The notes below the pieces were generated by a model. It did no database searches. It had not been told where the DNA came from and saw only the letters and a list, made by a program, of their open reading frames with translations. Shown here piece by piece: positions 37,036 through 46,482 of a stretch of 54,570 nt of DNA. The translations under genes were made by a program, and so were the position numbers. Numbering within the stretch: the first letter of the stretch is position 1; every line of letters starts with the position of its first letter. The DNA is from Erysipelothrix sp. (lineage in GTDB: Bacteria > Bacillota_I > Bacilli_A > Erysipelotrichales > Erysipelotrichaceae). The stretch lies in the NCBI GenBank assembly GCA_012727815.1, contig JAAYGI010000018.1, positions 1-54,570 on the forward strand, read 5' to 3'.

Positions 37036-37072
37036 AAAGCTTCAGCTGTCACAAACAGCTGAAGCTTTTTTT
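37036..37072 (+). terminator. Terminator of the PEPCK-like gene
   Basis: The perfect 14-bp stem AAAGCTTCAGCTGT / ACAGCTGAAGCTTT with a five-base loop and T run lies 6 bases after the stop. Confidence 0.93.
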
Positions 37073-37172
37073 ATTATTACTGCATCTTAAGCAATATTTC
37101 ATACCTCTTACCTTGAATACTTTACCAAAGTAAAAGATTGAGTGTTATAATATCGACAGAAAAGAGGACACT

Positions 37173-38786
37173 ATGACACTAAAAAAATTATTACTAAAAA
37201 ACAAAAAAGATGCTTTCCTATATATACTGGGAATTATCATATCAGGATCGACTAATGTCCTGTTCACACTTGCTTTGGCAAATATATTTAATGCATTAAA
37301 TGCAAATTCAACGCAAGAATTAATTAAAATAGTAATCGTATCATTCATAATTGCAATCATTCCAGTTATTGCCCAGATCATCTCTAGGTTCCTAAGAATT
37401 GGATTTATGACTCAAATTATTAAAGATGTAAGATTACTTGCTTACAATAAGATATTGAATCTATCAAATGAGAAATATAATGAGCAAGAAAACGAAGCAT
37501 ATCAATCATTACTTATATCTGATGTGAATCTCTTCGAAAGAAACTTCTTCCTATCAATCTTAAATATAGGATTCTCATTATTAAACTCTCTTATTAGTTT
37601 AACGATAGTATTCTTTATTTCTTATGAATTTGCACTAATCGCACTGCTTACAATGGCACTTCTAACTATTATTACAAAGTTATTTGAAAAACCAGTTAGA
37701 TTACAGAAGCAAAAAACAATTGAACAAAATGCTATCTATAACGAGTCAGTTGCTAACCTAGTAGCAGGTGCACCCACAATCAAACACTATTCTAAAGAAT
37801 CAAACTTCTTAAATTCATTTAAAAATGATACTGAAAAATTAGAATCTATTAAAGGTAAGTCATTCTTACTACAAAGAACACAACGTGGTATCAGTAATAT
37901 TGTTGCTTATGCAAGTTCAACAATACTTATCCTACTAGCAACATACTTCTTAGGTATTGGAAAAATTTCAATTGCTGAGCTAGTCATTCTTATCAATGTG
38001 AGTGGCTCTCTATCATGGACCTTAATTCATGGTTTTGTCCACATCAACAATTTAATTTCAAGTGTTGATATCTTCAATAGAATTGTTGCATCTGAGGATG
38101 AAATTAAGGGTTCTGTTGAAAGCATTGATTCTATTGAGTATTCAGTTAAAAACTTAAGTTTCTCATATGACAATGAAGTTAATATTCTAGATGATTTATC
38201 CTTTAATATTAAAGCTAACGAAAAAGTATTAATTCATGGTCCATCTGGAACAGGTAAAACTACTTTACTTAATAACCTGTCACAAAACCTACGTAACTAT
38301 ACAGGAAGTATCAAACTAGGATCCCATGAACTTATCGACATATCACAAGATACATTCTTGGATTACTCATCCTACATTAGACAATCACACTTTATGTTTA
38401 ATGATACTGTTAAAAACAATATTGTCTTGAATCAAAAATATGATCACGACAAATATATGGACGTCTTGAAAAAGGCCTCAATCATTGATTGGCTAGAAGC
38501 GAATGAAGAAATCACCTTAGAATCAAATGGTTCAAATATATCAGGTGGGCAAAAACAACGTATTTCCTTTGCAAGAGAACTCTATTCTGATTCAGATATT
38601 ATCTTTATCGATGAGCCAAGCGCAAGTTTAGATGATGCCAATGCTGAGGTCATTTACGACACAATTATCAATCTAGACAAAACGGTTGTTTGTGTTTCTC
38701 ATAGACACTTAAACTACTTAAGAAAACACTTTGATCATGTCATCGCATTTAACGAGGAAGGAGCTGTTACTTATGAAAAAGCATAA
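37173..38786 (+). CDS. ABC exporter subunit A
   Basis: A 537-residue ABC half-transporter: six membrane helices in residues 15-300 and an ATPase domain with Walker A GPSGTGKTT (356-364), signature ISGGQKQRISFAREL and Walker B IIFIDEPSASLD with catalytic Glu. Its partner gene begins inside its last 14 bases and is broken. The TATAAT at about 37156-37161 with a poor -35 is a likely promoter, and GAGGA precedes the ATG. The pair resembles small exporters for peptides or lipids in Bacillota; no peptide precursor was found beside it. If the partner is dead, this subunit may work only as a homodimer or not at all. Confidence 0.85.
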   Translation: MTLKKLLLKNKKDAFLYILGIIISGSTNVLFTLALANIFNALNANSTQELIKIVIVSFIIAIIPVIAQIISRFLRIGFMTQIIKDVRLLAYNKILNLSNEKYNEQENEAYQSLLISDVNLFERNFFLSILNIGFSLLNSLISLTIVFFISYEFALIALLTMALLTIITKLFEKPVRLQKQKTIEQNAIYNESVANLVAGAPTIKHYSKESNFLNSFKNDTEKLESIKGKSFLLQRTQRGISNIVAYASSTILILLATYFLGIGKISIAELVILINVSGSLSWTLIHGFVHINNLISSVDIFNRIVASEDEIKGSVESIDSIEYSVKNLSFSYDNEVNILDDLSFNIKANEKVLIHGPSGTGKTTLLNNLSQNLRNYTGSIKLGSHELIDISQDTFLDYSSYIRQSHFMFNDTVKNNIVLNQKYDHDKYMDVLKKASIIDWLEANEEITLESNGSNISGGQKQRISFARELYSDSDIIFIDEPSASLDDANAEVIYDTIINLDKTVVCVSHRHLNYLRKHFDHVIAFNEEGAVTYEKA

Positions 38787-40407
38787 TTTCGGAAATAAAA
38801 AACACTTTATCTTATTTGCATTTGTAGCACTATTTCTTGCAATTGGAAATGGTCTACTCCTACTAAATATTGGTAAGTTCACTGACGCAAGTCTTGCAAG
38901 AAACTTGCCTTTAATGCTAAGTCTTTTAAAAACTATGACAATAGTCTTTGCATTTATTACACTATTCGAATTTCTTACAAACTATATCAGTAAGAAACAT
39001 CTTGAAGAATCTATGGTCGACCTTAAGGTCGACTATATGGAAAATGTTCTAAAAAGAACTCCAATATTCCTAAGTAAAGCAAAGTCTTCACAATTCGTAA
39101 GTAACCTTACAAGTGATGCAGACCGCTTAGAATTACAATACTACATGGAGATACAGGAAATCATACATACAATATTTCAATTTATTATATCCTGTATCTT
39201 ATTAACAAGTATCAGCACGTATTTTATCCCTGTTATTTTGCTACTTGCATTTATCTTTATATCGATATCTAGTAAAACAGGAGAAACAATCAAGAAAGAT
39301 GAAAGTAAGAAATCAAAATCACTTGTTAAGTTTACTGCTTTTATTGAATAAACATTAAATGGATTTGAAGTAATTAATCAACACAAACTACAGGATTCAA
39401 GATTAGATACTTTTGATTCAATCACTGAACAATTAAAGAAAGATCAATTCCAAGTTGAGAAACAAACAACACTGATGGATGGACTAAACTCTTTCGTACA
39501 GGTTCTTATTCTGATAGGAGCCTCCACTTTAGGAGTTATTGTTGCACTTAAGACAAATCTAAATATGGGTGGACTGATGGTTATTATTTCATCATTCTCA
39601 AATATTATTTGGCCTTTAAGAAGTATTTCTCCACAAATTATCTCTGTTTCTTCTATTAAAGTAATATTTGAAGATTATGATAAAACACTTAAGGAAGAGA
39701 TGCCTGTTACACCATTAACTATTGATAGCTTCGAAAATATATCATTCAACAATGTTGATTTAGGTTATGATAAAACTATCCTTAGCAACGTAAACTTCTC
39801 AATTAATAGAAATGAGAAAGTATTGATTGTTGGTCCATCTGGTGAAGGTAAATCAACACTTTTAAAATCAATTCTTAGAGAACTTGATCCACTTGATGGT
39901 GAGATTACTACAAACAATAAGAAGATCAATCAAATAGAAATCAAACCTTACTTTGATATGTTCTCTTTAGTACATCAAAAAGGATTCATCTTCTCAAATA
40001 CAGTTGAAAACAATATTAACCTACTGGGTAAAGAAGACACCCAATCTCATCTAGATGCTGTTTCACTTAGCACACTTGATAAGGATTTAGACCTTCAAAA
40101 TGATGGTTCAAACATTTCAGGAGGACAGCGTGCAAGACTAATGCTAGCACGTGCAAACTTCTTTAATAAAGATGTTGTCTTAACTGATGAGGTCTTTGCA
40201 AGTCTTGATCAAAGTATTGGTGAGTCATTAGAAAAAGATATGCTATCACTGCCTCAAACACTGATAAACATATCTCATATCGTATTTAAAAATAACTTAG
40301 ATCTTTATGATAAATTCCTAATTGTAGAAAATGGCTGTGTCCAAGTATCTTATAACAAGGATGATGTTATTGCACGTATGTTAGAAACAGACGTTGTTAT
40401 AACTTAA
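38773..40407 (+). pseudogene. ABC exporter subunit B, broken by an in-frame stop
   Basis: From the ATG at 38773-38775 (after AGGAAGGAG) the frame reads through six-helix membrane-domain sequence to TAA at 39349-39351. The same frame then continues without any shift through TLNGFEVINQHK to the end of a normal ATPase domain (Walker A GPSGEGKSTLL, signature ISGGQRARLMLARA, Walker B VVLTDEVFASLD) at 40407. Read through, the protein would be 544 residues, a full half-transporter. The downstream ATG at 39475 has no ribosome binding site. A single base change from CAA, GAA or AAA would create the stop. The partner gene is intact. Confidence 0.85.
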
Positions 40408-40437
40408 TTACTATTAAAATAATCTACTACATAAAGT

Positions 40438-40472
40438 TAAAGGGTGTGAGCAAATTTGCTCACACCCTTTTA
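40438..40472. terminator. Bidirectional terminator
   Basis: The perfect palindrome GGGTGTGAGCAAA / TTTGCTCACACCC (40442-40467) with A and T runs on its sides separates the convergent ABC exporter pair and the phosphoglycerol transferase gene. Confidence 0.9.
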
Positions 40473-42041
40473 TTCTGCGTTTTGTTTTTCTATATCTTCA
40501 ACATCAATACCATTTATGGTAAAGAAGTTATCATGATAGTACTTAGAGTTTTTACCAAACTCTTTGTTGATTTCTTGAACACTCATTTGTTCAATTAAAG
40601 TATATTTATCTGAGAACATATTCACGCCCAGCCCTAATCTGTTTCCTTCAATCTCAGCACCCAGTGCTGATAATGTTGTTGGGAACATATCCATTGCTGA
40701 AAACTCTCTGAATTCTGTTCTTAAATTACTCTCATCAAATGGTAAGTTGATGAATGTATTAAAGATTGTATGTGTATCTATCGTTGATTGTTTCAAGAAC
40801 TCATCGTTCATTGTATTGTGATCACCTGATAGGATAATTGTTGTGTTTTCGTAGAAATCTTGCGCTTGAATCCATCTTACAAACTCAATAACTTTTTCAT
40901 CTGAACAACTGATTGCATTTGCATATTCATTTTCATAAGGCAATTCACAAGTCTCATCAACGTATCCTTTTGGATAGTGTGAGTCAACTGTCAGTACTGA
41001 GAAGTTGAATGGTTCATCTTTTGCAGCTACATCTAGTAATGATGTTTTTGCAACATCAAATAGTTTCAAGTCTTCCATACCCCAGAATACATCGTAGTCT
41101 TCAGGAATATAACCAATTTCTTTTAAATATTTTGTATCGATAATATCATACTCACCGTGAGTTTCAAAGTAAGTTTGTCTTCCACCAAAGTTTCCATCAG
41201 ATCCCATTACAAAGTAGTTACTGTAACCATTTGATTTAAGGATTTCACCCAATGTATTAATACCTGGTAAGAAATGTCCATTTGTTCCGTATTTATTACG
41301 TTTTAATGGAACGTTAAGTGGTACACCACTTGTTTGTGCTGTAAGACTTGCAACTGTCCAAGAGATTCCTCTTAACTGTTTAAAGCCACCAAATTCGTCT
41401 GTGTTAGAGAATGATACGTTCTCTTCAGCTAGACTTTGTAGATTTGGTATTAAGTTTACAACACCTTCTTCAAGTTCCATGGAACTGAAGTTTGTATTCA
41501 TTGATTCTACATATATATGAATCAAGTTACGTTTCTTTTTAGGAAACTTGATTGTAGCATCTTTAGGATTTACATAGTTCATTTCATAGATGTGTGTAAC
41601 ATCTTTTGAACTCGCAATAAAACCTGATACATCAAATTGATGATTCAAGAATAATGCTAAGACCACCATCACAATTGTTACTTGTGAGAATGTTCTTCTT
41701 AAGAATTTAGGACTTCTTAGAAATGCCTTCATCTTAATGACATACTTATTGTTTCTAATACGTACAACATGCTTATGTTCTTTAAATTTCTTGTGATATC
41801 TTTTAGTTATTTTAAATATAACAAATAATGCAAGTCCTAACCAAAGTAGTGTATATGCTGCGTATGCTGCATATTCATAAATAATACTTAAGTCTGCTCC
41901 TGCACCTTCACTTACAAATAGAAAAATAATTTGTTCTAAGTCTAATTTCCCGAATTTTTTAAAGACAAAAGAAGGTGTTATCAACACCAGTACTACGAAT
42001 ATATAGAATATGTTTTTTAATGTTTTATTTTTGTTTTTCAA
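40470..42041 (-). CDS. Sulfatase-fold phosphoglycerol transferase (LTA synthase/OpgB-like)
   Basis: A 523-residue membrane enzyme: three N-terminal membrane helices (about residues 10-30, 50-75 and 115-140) followed by an extracellular alkaline-phosphatase-superfamily domain. Key segments are LIHIYVESMNTNF (metal Glu), ISWTVASLTAQTSGVPLNVP with the presumed nucleophilic Thr, and ILSGDHNTMN (Asp and His metal ligands). The nucleophile region is closer to phosphoglycerol transferase I (OpgB/MdoB) than to LtaS. It would move glycerol phosphate from phosphatidylglycerol to a polymer. A GTG at 42050 is possible, but AGAGG favours the TTG at 42039-42041. Confidence 0.82.
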   Translation of the reverse strand: MKNKNKTLKNIFYIFVVLVLITPSFVFKKFGKLDLEQIIFLFVSEGAGADLSIIYEYAAYAAYTLLWLGLALFVIFKITKRYHKKFKEHKHVVRIRNNKYVIKMKAFLRSPKFLRRTFSQVTIVMVVLALFLNHQFDVSGFIASSKDVTHIYEMNYVNPKDATIKFPKKKRNLIHIYVESMNTNFSSMELEEGVVNLIPNLQSLAEENVSFSNTDEFGGFKQLRGISWTVASLTAQTSGVPLNVPLKRNKYGTNGHFLPGINTLGEILKSNGYSNYFVMGSDGNFGGRQTYFETHGEYDIIDTKYLKEIGYIPEDYDVFWGMEDLKLFDVAKTSLLDVAAKDEPFNFSVLTVDSHYPKGYVDETCELPYENEYANAISCSDEKVIEFVRWIQAQDFYENTTIILSGDHNTMNDEFLKQSTIDTHTIFNTFINLPFDESNLRTEFREFSAMDMFPTTLSALGAEIEGNRLGLGVNMFSDKYTLIEQMSVQEINKEFGKNSKYYHDNFFTINGIDVEDIEKQNAE

Positions 42042-42129
42042 AATTCTCACCTCTTATAACGATACTCATTATATGTAAAATAAGGGGTCTTTTCAATAGA
42101 AAAACACAATAACACACAAAGAAATCTTG

Positions 42130-42720
42130 TTATAACACAAATTTCTTAGCTAATTCTAGTTCTTCGTGAATTAGTCCATGTCCTGCATCATGTGTGTATA
42201 TTTCTGTAACAATGCCTGAATTCTCAAAGGATTGCTTCATATTCATAAATTCTTCTTGAGTAACAAAAGGATCGTGTAGGCCAGATGTCATAAAAACCTT
42301 TGCTTTGTTCTTCTTAAATGCTACTTCTTCTCTTGCACTTGATGGGTGGAATAAAATAACATTATCTATCGGAAGTGATTCATACTCCTTCATTAAGTTG
42401 GATAATATATTTGCACCATTTGAATAACCAAAAGCAGTGATTTTACTGCTTTTGGCATTATTGTCTTCAATTACCTGGGTAATAACTTGATGTAATATAT
42501 CAGTATTCTCTTTTAGGTTATCTAAATCAAATGTTCCATCTGGATATCTTTTAAAATAACGACGCATACCATTTTCAAATTCACTACCATCAACACCAAT
42601 CAGTGTTGCATCAGGATCTATAAATTCTGCAATTCCTCTTAAGTCTTGAGAATTTCCACCCGTACCATGTAACATAAATATATAATGGTCTGTATTTTTC
42701 TTATTAATATGTATATCCAT
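42130..42720 (-). CDS. MhqD-like carboxylesterase/hydrolase
   Basis: A 196-residue alpha/beta hydrolase of the phospholipase/carboxylesterase (YtpA/MhqD) type: oxyanion region LHGTGGNSQDL at residue 16, nucleophile elbow GYSNGAN, acid in SGLHDPFV and His in AGHGLIHEE. In B. subtilis mhqD is induced by quinone-like electrophiles together with mhqO. Here it is the next gene after a ring-cleaving dioxygenase, 48 bases downstream on the same strand, so the pair likely acts in the same defence. GAAGG is eight bases before the ATG at 42718-42720; the GTG three codons upstream is rejected. Confidence 0.85.
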   Translation of the reverse strand: MDIHINKKNTDHYIFMLHGTGGNSQDLRGIAEFIDPDATLIGVDGSEFENGMRRYFKRYPDGTFDLDNLKENTDILHQVITQVIEDNNAKSSKITAFGYSNGANILSNLMKEYESLPIDNVILFHPSSAREEVAFKKNKAKVFMTSGLHDPFVTQEEFMNMKQSFENSGIVTEIYTHDAGHGLIHEELELAKKFVL

Positions 42721-42768
42721 AATGGACACCTTCTCTTTCTATATAATAATCATTCAAATATTTACTTA

Positions 42769-43764
42769 TTATTCTACAAAGTATTCTTTTTCAAATGTTT
42801 TTGTACTTCTTACTGTATCGAAATCTTTTAATTGTGTTTCAACATAAGCACGTTGATCACGTAAGTGTGGTGGAAGTGTTAGTTTTTCACCTAAGATTTC
42901 GTATGTTTCCTCATCATCAATGAATCCTGGACCATCAGTTGCAAGTTCAAATAAGATACCTGGGTAAAGTCTAATATAAACTGACTTAAAGTAGAAACGG
43001 TCTACGTGTCCTGAATTACCAAGACCAAGTTCATCAAAGTGTTTTTTCCATGCATCAATATGTGTAAAGTCTTCAGCTCTAAAGGCTACGTGGTGAACAC
43101 CACCATATCCTTGTTGTGCTGCGTACTCATAGTCATCTTCAACTACAATAAGTGATGCACCATTACCACCTGTTCCCATTTCAAATAAATGGTTTTTTCC
43201 TTCTTGTGATACATGTGTCATTTTCATTACTTCTTCAAGTGCTGCTTTCATATAATCAAATTGTGCAACTTTTAAGAAGACAGGCCCAAGTCCTGTGATA
43301 CCAAATTCATTAGGTACAGGTCCAAGTTTCCAAGCAGTACCTGATTCGATACCTTTATTGTTTTCGTCTGAAATTAATGCATATTGTTGTTTATCAAAAT
43401 CTTCAAAGTAAACCATTTTCTTACCGAACATTTCAATTACATCTGATCTTTTTACTTTATAGTGGTCAAAACGTTTTAGCCAGTAATCAAGTGCTTCATC
43501 ACTTGGTATTCTGAATGTTGTTTTAGATATATCGTTGTTTCCCTCTACATGAGGTCCTACCCCTTTGAAATCAAAGAATGTCATATCTGTTCCAGCACTT
43601 CCTGCATCATCTGCAAAGAATAAATGGAATGATGTTAAATCGTCTTGGTTAACATTTTTCTTAACAAGACGCATTCCTAAAATATTTGTATAAAAATCGT
43701 AGATGTTTCTAGCACTACTTGTAATAGCAGTTACGTGGTGAATTCCTTTTAATTGTTTTATCAT
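42769..43764 (-). CDS. Ring-cleaving dioxygenase, MhqO-like (VOC fold)
   Basis: A 331-residue glyoxalase/VOC-superfamily protein with duplicated modules: KGIHHVTAITSSARNIYDFY at the N terminus and GGVHHVAFRAED in the second half, with the metal Glu in ILFELATDGPGF. It matches the MhqO/MhqA type that opens hydroquinone and catechol rings. It is first in a two-gene unit with an MhqD-like hydrolase. AAGAGGA precedes the ATG. A regulator of the MarR type (MhqR) is not present in this window. Confidence 0.88.
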   Translation of the reverse strand: MIKQLKGIHHVTAITSSARNIYDFYTNILGMRLVKKNVNQDDLTSFHLFFADDAGSAGTDMTFFDFKGVGPHVEGNNDISKTTFRIPSDEALDYWLKRFDHYKVKRSDVIEMFGKKMVYFEDFDKQQYALISDENNKGIESGTAWKLGPVPNEFGITGLGPVFLKVAQFDYMKAALEEVMKMTHVSQEGKNHLFEMGTGGNGASLIVVEDDYEYAAQQGYGGVHHVAFRAEDFTHIDAWKKHFDELGLGNSGHVDRFYFKSVYIRLYPGILFELATDGPGFIDDEETYEILGEKLTLPPHLRDQRAYVETQLKDFDTVRSTKTFEKEYFVE

Positions 43765-43839
43765 AATATATTCCTCTTTTCTTCTACCACTATTTTATTT
43801 CGAATCCGTACCATTATCAAGTTTAATGCTCTTTCTATT

Positions 43840-43860
43840 AAAAAGAGCATAAATGCTCTT
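43840..43860 (-). terminator. Terminator after the MurT/GatD-like pair
   Basis: AAGAGCAT / ATGCTCTT followed by UUUUUAAU on the minus strand starts at the stop of the GatD-like gene. A second partial copy of the arm (43826-43834) gives an alternative pairing. Confidence 0.8.
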
Positions 43861-43861
43861 C

Positions 43862-44554
43862 TTAATAAAATATTTCTTTAATACCTTTAGTATCTTCAAT
43901 TCTTTTTGCTTGAGTTTCTTCAAGTAGTTCCATATGTGGGATTTCTGTTTCTAGGTATGCTTTTGCAAAACCTGGATTCATAACAAGAAATGGTCCTGTA
44001 ATATTAGTTCCTACAAGTCCTTTATAAACAAATCCTTCTAGCATTGAATTTCTGTTAATTCCCATACCCTTGTCTACTTTAAATAAGTAGTCTGTATGAT
44101 CCTTGCTGAAGCTTTCTGTAAACTGTGTCTTATGTCCTACCATTGGAATCCCTTCATAAGATCCATAAAGTACCACATTAAGACGCGGACTGCGTTTAAT
44201 AACTGTTTCAAAGTCAAAGAGTCCTAAACCTTTAATAACAGACTTATCTTCTTCAATAATTTTTGTTCCTAATAAGTCAGTTGCATTACCAGTAAAAAGC
44301 ACCTTCATGTTGTTTTCAATTTTTTCTTTTAATTTATCTAATACCGGATGTAATATATCAAGTACTTGAATTTGAGTTTTCTCACTCATGGCTCCCATAT
44401 AAACCATATCGATATCTTCTGATAAGAATCTTGGTTTTTCTAGGATAGATGTACGAATAACATTTTCTTTACCAAATGTTTTCTCTAAGAGTAAGATATT
44501 ACCATTATCACCATACATAGCGCACAGCTCAGGAAATAAGATTTCTATTTTCAT
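43862..44554 (-). CDS. GatD-like protein lacking catalytic Cys and His (pseudo-amidotransferase)
   Basis: A 230-residue class I glutamine-amidotransferase-fold protein related to GatD, the glutaminase half of the lipid II isoglutaminyl synthase. The shared framework is clear: MYGDNGNILLLEK near residue 13, IKGLGLFDFET (108-116), EGFVYKGLVG and GPFL (173-190). The active-site elbow reads VLFTGNATDLLG (85-96) where GatD has a Cys-Gly-Gly motif, so the Cys position is Gly89. The His position (in THLHGP-type motifs) is Thr186. The protein therefore should not hydrolyse glutamine. It overlaps the MurT-like stop by four bases and is co-transcribed with it. Confidence 0.8.
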   Translation of the reverse strand: MKIEILFPELCAMYGDNGNILLLEKTFGKENVIRTSILEKPRFLSEDIDMVYMGAMSEKTQIQVLDILHPVLDKLKEKIENNMKVLFTGNATDLLGTKIIEEDKSVIKGLGLFDFETVIKRSPRLNVVLYGSYEGIPMVGHKTQFTESFSKDHTDYLFKVDKGMGINRNSMLEGFVYKGLVGTNITGPFLVMNPGFAKAYLETEIPHMELLEETQAKRIEDTKGIKEIFY

Positions 44555-45918
44555 TTAGCTGCCTCACTTTCTAGTATTGCTCTAAACTTTTTAACATGTG
44601 TTAAATTGGTTAAGTCATGTAGCATTACAACACTGTCTGTATCAAAAGGAATATCAATTGTGTCTGCAGGTTCTAATAATGTAATAATATCGGGATTAAT
44701 GCCTGCAAGTACAAGACGTGTTTTAAAGTCTAAGACTCTATTACCCATACAGTATATCTTTTTAATACGTGGATCATTTAAATATTCAAAGTCACTTTCA
44801 TAGTGCCAGCTTGTATTTTCAACTTCACCAAATTCTGTGGAGTGTGTGGAGTCTTCATTCATGAAGATAATCGTCATACTTCCCCAGTCATCTTGTTTTC
44901 TAACAAAGTCATAAACTCTTGAGTTTGCTACAGGATTTTGATCCTTTGCAAGAACAGAAACAATACGTTTACCGTTAACAAGAGATTCATCATACCTTGA
45001 CTCAACGACTTTAACAGCCTCTTTATCAAAGCTATCAGCAATCTCTTTATGTGTATAACCAATTTCTCTTAATACAGCAATTGCTGCGAGTTTATTGTAG
45101 TTATCTGTAATATTACGGATCTTATTCTTATATTCATATGATTTACCATCTTCGATTAATAATAAGTGTGTATCTGTAATCTCTTTTAACTCATATGTAA
45201 TTTCAGGTGTTTTGTATCCACATTTATTACAGTGTACAACACCGATATGGTGGTAACGTTTGAAATCATAAACAAGTACATCACCACATACTGGACAGTA
45301 AGGTGCATCCTGAATAATACTATCTTTAATTTCTTCTTCGAATTCTTGAGGTGCGATTGAGAATGTACTACGTTTATTATCTTTTCTTAAATTACTTGCA
45401 AGAACATCGTCTCCATTTAATATTAAGTGTGATTTCTTTGGAATTGTTTGTTCTAAAATGTCTACAATGTATCCAACGTGTGCATTTCTTTTGTATGAAT
45501 CTCGGTAAAGATTTGTTACAACAAGATAATCTGGTTGGATGTATGGAAATATATAGGGTGTGATTTTTTCATCAACTTCAAATACAGCAATATCTTTTTT
45601 GTTTTTACCAAAAAATGATGTTGATGTTAAAAGTGATGTAATGATACCACCTTCAATATTACTTCCTGATGTATTACTTACAATGCTAACATTTTTTGCT
45701 TCTAAGAAATCTACAATCATGTTTGTTGTTGTTGTTTTTCCATTTGTTCCTGTAATTGCTACAAATTTATCTGGCATTTCTAAATAGCCTAAAACTTGTG
45801 GACAAATCTTTAATGCAACAACCCCTGGAAAGTGACTTGCATTTCTTCCCAGTAGTTTTAATAAAATTACAGATGATCGCGCAGCAATCATTGCAACATA
45901 AAATCTAATTCTCTTCAT
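44551..45918 (-). CDS. MurT-like Mur ligase domain protein
   Basis: A 455-residue MurT relative: the Mur ligase P-loop GTNGKTTTT at residues 57-65, a zinc ribbon with C208, C211, C230 and C233 (PYCPVCG and HCNKCG), and a C-terminal DUF1727 domain. MurT activates the alpha-carboxyl of D-Glu in the lipid II stem peptide with ATP, and GatD then supplies ammonia. Here the DUF1727 motif region (FGEVENTSWHYESDFEYL) is divergent from the canonical DG..VSW.WD..FE. With its degenerate GatD-like partner, this pair may carry a different nucleophile to the D-Glu carboxyl, or may be a regulatory remnant. AGAGGT precedes the ATG. Confidence 0.82.
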   Translation of the reverse strand: MKRIRFYVAMIAARSSVILLKLLGRNASHFPGVVALKICPQVLGYLEMPDKFVAITGTNGKTTTTNMIVDFLEAKNVSIVSNTSGSNIEGGIITSLLTSTSFFGKNKKDIAVFEVDEKITPYIFPYIQPDYLVVTNLYRDSYKRNAHVGYIVDILEQTIPKKSHLILNGDDVLASNLRKDNKRSTFSIAPQEFEEEIKDSIIQDAPYCPVCGDVLVYDFKRYHHIGVVHCNKCGYKTPEITYELKEITDTHLLLIEDGKSYEYKNKIRNITDNYNKLAAIAVLREIGYTHKEIADSFDKEAVKVVESRYDESLVNGKRIVSVLAKDQNPVANSRVYDFVRKQDDWGSMTIIFMNEDSTHSTEFGEVENTSWHYESDFEYLNDPRIKKIYCMGNRVLDFKTRLVLAGINPDIITLLEPADTIDIPFDTDSVVMLHDLTNLTHVKKFRAILESEAAK

Positions 45919-45973
45919 ATTCTACCTCTTCTATACTCTTGAAATAATAACATTTTGATATTTATAATTCAAT

Positions 45974-46471
45974 TTATCGTGACCAGTCATCTTCATGAAG
46001 TCCGTATACACGTACATCATGATATCTACCTGCACGATAGACCATATCTCTGAGTCGACCTTCTTGTCTAAATCCTAATTTTTCATATAGACCAATAGCA
46101 CGTGTATTGAATTCAAATACATGTAAATATAGTCTTCTAAGGTTTAAGCCTTCAAAGCCAAACTTAATCAGTCTTCTTAATATTTTAGTACCATATCCAC
46201 GTGACCAGTAATTACTATCACCAATAACAATGGATAATTCTGCGTGTCTGTTTCTTGTGTCAACATTCATTAATGAACATACACCAATTGGCTTGTCATT
46301 GACAGTTACAAGGTATGTAAAGCCATCAACCAATCTTTGAGCCCACACTTCAATTTCTTCGTAGCTTCTAGGTCTTAAGAATTCACTTTGATCATAGATA
46401 GCAACTTGTTCATTGTTTCGCCATTCATAGTAAATAGGAATGTGCGCTTCTGTAAATTTTTCGAATTTCAT
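45974..46471 (-). CDS. GNAT-family N-acetyltransferase (RimJ/RimL-like)
   Basis: A 165-residue GNAT: FTEAHIPIYYEWRNN at the N terminus, acetyl-CoA motif SYWSRGYGTKILRRLI near residue 90, and FNTRAIGLYEKLGFRQEGRLRD as motif B. Proteins of this type acetylate ribosomal proteins, aminoglycosides, or amino acids and amines. AGGAGAGGG is placed for the ATG at 46469-46471, so the longer frame is rejected. It lies 11 bases downstream of the M20 dipeptidase gene and may be co-transcribed with it. Confidence 0.85.
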   Translation of the reverse strand: MKFEKFTEAHIPIYYEWRNNEQVAIYDQSEFLRPRSYEEIEVWAQRLVDGFTYLVTVNDKPIGVCSLMNVDTRNRHAELSIVIGDSNYWSRGYGTKILRRLIKFGFEGLNLRRLYLHVFEFNTRAIGLYEKLGFRQEGRLRDMVYRAGRYHDVRVYGLHEDDWSR

Positions 46472-46482
46472 ATTTCCCTCTC

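Noticed and set aside
37121-37133. ACTTT-ACC-AAAGT dyad before ABC exporter subunit A
   Set aside because: It is only 5 bp per arm and AT-rich, so it could easily occur by chance.
43826-43860. Possible short repeat array (ATGCTCTTT copies)
   Set aside because: The copies form one terminator hairpin and a single alternative arm; there is no regular repeat-spacer pattern as in CRISPR.
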